DNA of 48,403 bases. It comes from Anaerolineae bacterium (lineage in GTDB: Bacteria > Chloroflexota > Anaerolineae > JAADDB01). The stretch covers positions 1 through 48,403 of the forward strand of contig WFQU01000178.1 in the NCBI GenBank assembly GCA_015486845.1, in the 5' to 3' direction. Shown here piece by piece: positions 44,820 to 48,403 of this stretch (positions are counted from its first letter, which is position 1; every line of letters begins with the position of its first letter). Both the position numbers and the translations under genes were made by a program. The notes beneath the pieces were generated by a model. The model ran no database searches, was not told the origin of the DNA, and was given only the letters and a program-made list of their open reading frames with translations.

Positions 44820-45757
44820 TGCGTTTCCCCTTTGGTCAATTGCAAATACAGATCTTCCAAGTTCGAGCTGATTTCATGGAAAGATAGCAAACGGAAGCCT
44901 GCTGCCACCACCCGTTGCAGCAACGTGGCTATGGCAGCTTCATCCCCACCGAAATCTATTTCTAAACAATCCCCATCCTGACGAACAGATAAAACGCCAT
45001 CTTGCTGCACCAAAAAGGCCTGCAAAGAGGATAATTCGTCCAAGGAACGCACGCGCAGCGTGCGATGTTGTTTGGTCAGTTGCGGCTCGATTTCAGCCAT
45101 GGTGCCGGCCGCTTTCAGTTCCCCTTTTTCCAAAATCGCTACCTGATCGCAGATTTCCGCCAATTCCAACAGGATATGCGAGCTGACGAAAATAGTCTTG
45201 CCCAATTGCTGCAATCGCTTCACCAAAGTGCGAAACGCGACCCGGGCCCGGGGATCCAAGCCGGAAGCGGGCTCGTCCAGCAACAACAGTTCCGGATCGT
45301 GCACCAAAGCGCGGGCCAGGCAGAGGCGTTGCTGCATGCCCCGGCTCAGCGCTTGCACGAAAGTGTACTTTTTCTCGGTGAGGTCCACCAGCTCCAACAA
45401 TTCGTCGATGCGCCGAGCCCGCTGCACCGCCGGCAGGCGGTATGTCCGGGCGAAAAAGTCCAGATATTCCCACGCCATCAAATCGGGATAAACGCCGAAG
45501 AAATCCGGCATGTAGCCGATCTTAGCGGCCCAATAGGTATGGTCACCATCCAACAGCCGGCCATCGATCATAATCTCACCGGCGTCCGGCTCCAGCACGC
45601 CGGCAATGATGCGCAAAGCGGTGGTTTTACCGGCGCCGTTGGGGCCAACCAAACCGAAAACACTGCCGCGAGGTAAATCCAGGTCCAACTGCTCCAGCGC
45701 CTTGATTTTGCCATAATGCTTGGTGAGATGACGTACTTGCAAGACAGAATCACTCAT
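44816..45757 (-). CDS. ABC transporter ATP-binding protein
   Basis: 313 residues. Walker A GPNGAGKT (38-45), signature LSRGMQQ (137-143), Walker B ELLLLDEP (156-163) with the Asp-loop, and an H-loop in SSHILLEL are present. An extra C-terminal domain of about 90 residues is typical of the CcmA/DrrA-like ATPases that pair with ABC-2 permeases. It energises export by the downstream permease. The start codon overlaps the stop of the upstream gene as ATGA, so all three genes are coupled. Confidence 0.9.
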   Translation of the reverse strand: MSDSVLQVRHLTKHYGKIKALEQLDLDLPRGSVFGLVGPNGAGKTTALRIIAGVLEPDAGEIMIDGRLLDGDHTYWAAKIGYMPDFFGVYPDLMAWEYLDFFARTYRLPAVQRARRIDELLELVDLTEKKYTFVQALSRGMQQRLCLARALVHDPELLLLDEPASGLDPRARVAFRTLVKRLQQLGKTIFVSSHILLELAEICDQVAILEKGELKAAGTMAEIEPQLTKQHRTLRVRSLDELSSLQAFLVQQDGVLSVRQDGDCLEIDFGGDEAAIATLLQRVVAAGFRLLSFHEISSNLEDLYLQLTKGETQ

Positions 45758-48225
45758 GGTGCCACCTCCAAGGCCTGCAGATCAAAACCGACACAGCCGC
45801 CATTCCAACTATCATCTGCTTGCAAAGCAGCACGCATATTGCCGTTTTGCCAATACGGCACCGGGTCGGGAATATGAACCAACGCGTTGGCCGTCAATGG
45901 AAATTCTATCATTTGCCCGGCTGACCAGTCGAAGAGGTAGAAGTGAAGCGCCTTGAAATTACGTTCATCCACATTATTCACACCGGCGATCTTCCAGTCC
46001 AACGCCAGAAGCGGTTTTTGGGTGCCATGCAGCGCGTGATAAGCTACTTGCATCTGCCAGGCACCGGGCGGGAAAGCGCGGCGCGGTCGTTCAGGCGTAC
46101 CACAGTTGGCATTAGCCTGGGATGCCAGCACAGAGGCAGAGAAATCTGTACTGTTCAAAATGCGCAACGGCCCGGCCTCACTTTGCAATGCCACCGGAAC
46201 GACGAAAGCGGTCAAAGCACGAACAGCCGGCTGTTGCTTCTGGGCAATCAACTGGACTGGTGGCCAAGGCGATGACGTCCAACCAGCCAGATACGCTTTC
46301 GGCGACAAACCGCCGGAGGGCTGTGCGGCCAACGGCTCCTTAACCACCATGTCCGCACGATTGTAGAACGGCTGCAACAAGGAAAAACGAAGCCACAGCT
46401 GCTGACTGGCATCCAAAACAGGAGCGGTAGGGCGGAAATGAAACGGTGGCGGCAGTAAAGCGTTGGCGAGATCGTTTTCGATCCAGCCGTGCTGCCGCAG
46501 CGCCGTCCAATCCAAATGGCCGCCGGACGGGACATCACCGAACAGGTAGACCTGTCGGCCAACAACGAGAACCGGCGACGCCAACGTGGTGGGTAAACGA
46601 TTCGTCAACAGGCCCGACCACCGCTTCCTGCCCGTGTCGAAAGTCAGCGGCGAGACTTGCAGCAACGGTTGCGGCGGCGCCACGGTGGTCGAAAATGGAG
46701 AAACGGCGGCGAAACGAACTGCCACAGCGCCCCATCGTTGCTGCGTCGACAGGGTCAGCGACGGCGTATCGCCCTCACGCCAAATCACTGCCGCCCGGCC
46801 GATACCAGCGGGAGCGTAACCGGAGTTATTCGCGGCGGGCGCCACAAGCATATCGCGGCCCAAGGACAAGTCCACCGACCCTTTCTCTCGCGACAACAAG
46901 GCGGCGTTTCCGTAAACATACGCCTGGCCCCGGCCGGGATTGACATAAACCAAAGCGAATTGGCTCCAATGCGGCGGCCCCCGGCGTTTCAGCTGCGAGG
47001 CGCCATACGTCGCGCCGCTGAATAACAAGGTGAGCAACGGAACGAGCAGCCAGGCATATTCCAATCTGCGCCATCGTTTCAGGCAGAGATAGCAGCCCGG
47101 GCCCACTAATAACAAGTAAACAAAAAAGAGAAGGAACAGCACGCTCATCGAAGGCATCGTCTCACCTGCCACTCGAGAAAGCAACGAAGTGTAGTTCCCC
47201 TGAAAGAGATTCATTCCCGCGATCGGTTGCGCCCGGGCACCGGACCGCTTCAGCAGTTGCGCCCAGAAGGTTGATGCGCCTTCCCAGTCGGCTAACGGCG
47301 TTTTCGTTAGCGGAAAGGCGATGTACAAGGTCGCGCCGGCACCATAATCGCGGCGCACGATCAAAGGGGTCCGGCCGGCGGATAGCAAGGTCTTCGCGTT
47401 GGCTGCTGCCCGCACACCATAAACCAGCAATGAGAACTGCGGGGCGACACGACCCGGCGCCCAAGTTGCCAAATAGCGCCCCGGCAATGACGTCGAAGAA
47501 CCGGCGCTGTCCACAGGTCGCATTCCATCAGGCAGAGACGCCAGCGCAGCCGGATCACCATTCAGCAGCAGCGTACCGCCGCTGTAAACCCAGTCCAACA
47601 ACGTCTTCATCTGGACATCCGTGAACTGGGCTAAGAGATCGTTATTCAGTAACAGCGTGCTCACAGAGGAGAGACCAGCCAACCGGGTGGGGAAATCCTG
47701 GCGAGGGAGCGGGCTCCAATACCAAACCGGCGGCGAACCCTCGCCGGCAGCGGGCAATCCCAGTGTGGAAGGAGCAAAGCCAACCGCAGCGCCCAGCCTA
47801 TGCGCATCGTCCAAAACGCCTTGCAGGGGCACTTTCACTTTGGTCACCAAGAGAGTGTTATTCTTGCCCGTCAAGAGGGCGAGAACGACATTGTCGCCGT
47901 ACAAATCTTTGTTATCGGGGATGAAATAGAAGGTGAACTGGAGCGTGTCGTTAGCCGGCACGGCCACTTTCTTCCGAAAAGAGAATGTTTGCCGGCCACG
48001 TAACCAGGCGCCCGCATAGCCCAACTCGCCCTGGAAAGCGGATGAACCACTATTGTGAATGATCACTCGCGCCAACACCCAATTCCCATTGCGCGCCATG
48101 CCGCCGAAATAAGGCGTAATTTGCATCGTGACATCGTCATTATGCGCCGCAGCCACGCCGGCAAAAGGTAGTACAAAAGCAAGTGAGAGCAGTAACAAGA
48201 AAGCAAGAATGGTTTTTCGCCGCAT
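45754..48225 (-). CDS. Large secreted or membrane-anchored protein upstream of the ABC-2 exporter
   Basis: 823 residues. A signal peptide ends near residue 27 (GVAAAHN). Residues about 28-340 are beta-rich, with LLDWVYSGGTLLLNGDPAAL as in glutamine-amidotransferase-like (GATase/DUF4350-type) domains found beside ABC-2 genes. A pair of membrane helices follows (about 355-415, LLFFVYLLLVGPGCYLC), then another large extracellular domain of about 400 residues. It is probably an accessory part of the exporter, like GldG next to GldFA, but the similarity is only in layout. GGGAGG lies before the ATG at 48225; an upstream in-frame start at 48252 lacks one. Confidence 0.6.
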   Translation of the reverse strand: MRRKTILAFLLLLSLAFVLPFAGVAAAHNDDVTMQITPYFGGMARNGNWVLARVIIHNSGSSAFQGELGYAGAWLRGRQTFSFRKKVAVPANDTLQFTFYFIPDNKDLYGDNVVLALLTGKNNTLLVTKVKVPLQGVLDDAHRLGAAVGFAPSTLGLPAAGEGSPPVWYWSPLPRQDFPTRLAGLSSVSTLLLNNDLLAQFTDVQMKTLLDWVYSGGTLLLNGDPAALASLPDGMRPVDSAGSSTSLPGRYLATWAPGRVAPQFSLLVYGVRAAANAKTLLSAGRTPLIVRRDYGAGATLYIAFPLTKTPLADWEGASTFWAQLLKRSGARAQPIAGMNLFQGNYTSLLSRVAGETMPSMSVLFLLFFVYLLLVGPGCYLCLKRWRRLEYAWLLVPLLTLLFSGATYGASQLKRRGPPHWSQFALVYVNPGRGQAYVYGNAALLSREKGSVDLSLGRDMLVAPAANNSGYAPAGIGRAAVIWREGDTPSLTLSTQQRWGAVAVRFAAVSPFSTTVAPPQPLLQVSPLTFDTGRKRWSGLLTNRLPTTLASPVLVVGRQVYLFGDVPSGGHLDWTALRQHGWIENDLANALLPPPFHFRPTAPVLDASQQLWLRFSLLQPFYNRADMVVKEPLAAQPSGGLSPKAYLAGWTSSPWPPVQLIAQKQQPAVRALTAFVVPVALQSEAGPLRILNSTDFSASVLASQANANCGTPERPRRAFPPGAWQMQVAYHALHGTQKPLLALDWKIAGVNNVDERNFKALHFYLFDWSAGQMIEFPLTANALVHIPDPVPYWQNGNMRAALQADDSWNGGCVGFDLQALEVAP

Positions 48226-48243
48226 GAACACCTCCCTGAACCC

Positions 48244-48328
48244 GTCCGGCAATTAATAATGGCTGCCACAGCCACAAAACCTGCCTGTGCAGACTGGATG
48301 CTAATCGCCGCAGGGTGATTTGGCAAAC
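48244..48328. repeat. Dispersed palindromic repeat family B, copy 2
   Basis: Read on the minus strand it matches 2321-2404: AATCACC, then CGGCGATTAGCAT, GCACAGGCAGGTTTTG, and TTAATTGCCGG. The outer pairing is weaker here because TAATCGCCG has become TAATTGCCG. It lies just upstream of the large secreted protein gene, on its leader. Confidence 0.6.
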
Positions 48329-48403
48329 GTTACTGTGACTTATCATCGCTTGTTTGCGTAGTGCGACAATGTCAGATTACCCATGAATCTGTCTTATCGT
48401 GCG

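Overview
The window reads as chromosomal DNA of a bacterium, most likely a member of the Chloroflexota (Anaerolineae/Ardenticatenia-like). This rests on inference: secreted proteins ending in a -YLP/-FVP motif, long Pro-Thr linkers of the TPT/PPTNTP type, a LutB/LutC pair and the general gene content fit that phylum, but there is no rRNA or other decisive marker here. Coding density is high on the minus strand from 12.4 to 40 kb. The intergenic stretches between 1.6 and 5.2 kb and near 10.4, 17.4, 18.4, 40.2 and 48.3 kb are rich in short dispersed repeats.

Layout. (1) 0.4-2.8 kb, plus strand: a LolA-like lipoprotein, a small two-helix membrane protein and a 36-residue lipoprotein-like ORF, separated by repeat-filled DNA. 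(2) 2.9-4.6 kb, minus: a PrsW-type intramembrane protease and a PHP phosphoesterase. (3) 5.1-10.1 kb, minus: an apparent operon of a type IIA topoisomerase A subunit, then lutB and lutC, ending at a strong bidirectional hairpin. A consensus promoter on the opposite strand points into that hairpin, making a small RNA possible. (4) 10.5-12.4 kb, plus: two secreted proteins behind a long leader with a consensus promoter, several hairpins, a tiny ORF with a perfect Shine-Dalgarno and a terminator-like hairpin. (5) 12.4-17.3 kb, minus: a compact glycolysis operon gpmA - pfkB-type kinase - pyk - eno. (6) 17.5-18.2 kb: an orphan OmpR-type response regulator.

(7) 18.5-40.0 kb, minus: a surface-polysaccharide cluster of about 15 genes, many linked by 1-4 nt stop/start overlaps. 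It holds a GT39-like and a DUF2142-like membrane protein, a MurJ/MviN-type flippase, six soluble glycosyltransferases (three family-2-like, three GT4-like), a methyltransferase, an O-antigen ligase/polymerase with TPRs, two secreted paralogous TIM-barrel glycosidase-like proteins and a PPTNTP-repeat membrane-anchored protein between them. uvrB and a TSUP transporter with its DUF1634 partner are translationally coupled to the promoter-distal end. (8) 40.5-42.6 kb, plus: two more family-2 glycosyltransferases. (9) 42.6-48.2 kb, minus: a large secreted/membrane protein, an ABC-2 exporter (ATPase and permease) and a GT4 glycosyltransferase, all overlapping or nearly so.

Together, regions 7-9 look like a machine for making, flipping, polymerising and possibly trimming a cell-surface glycan. 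The most interesting unexplained signals are the structured leader at 10.55-10.88 kb, the possible small RNA at 5.18-5.27 kb, the glycosidase/PPTNTP trio, and at least four families of short dispersed repeats, one of them built from 10-bp ATCWGCGTNN units.
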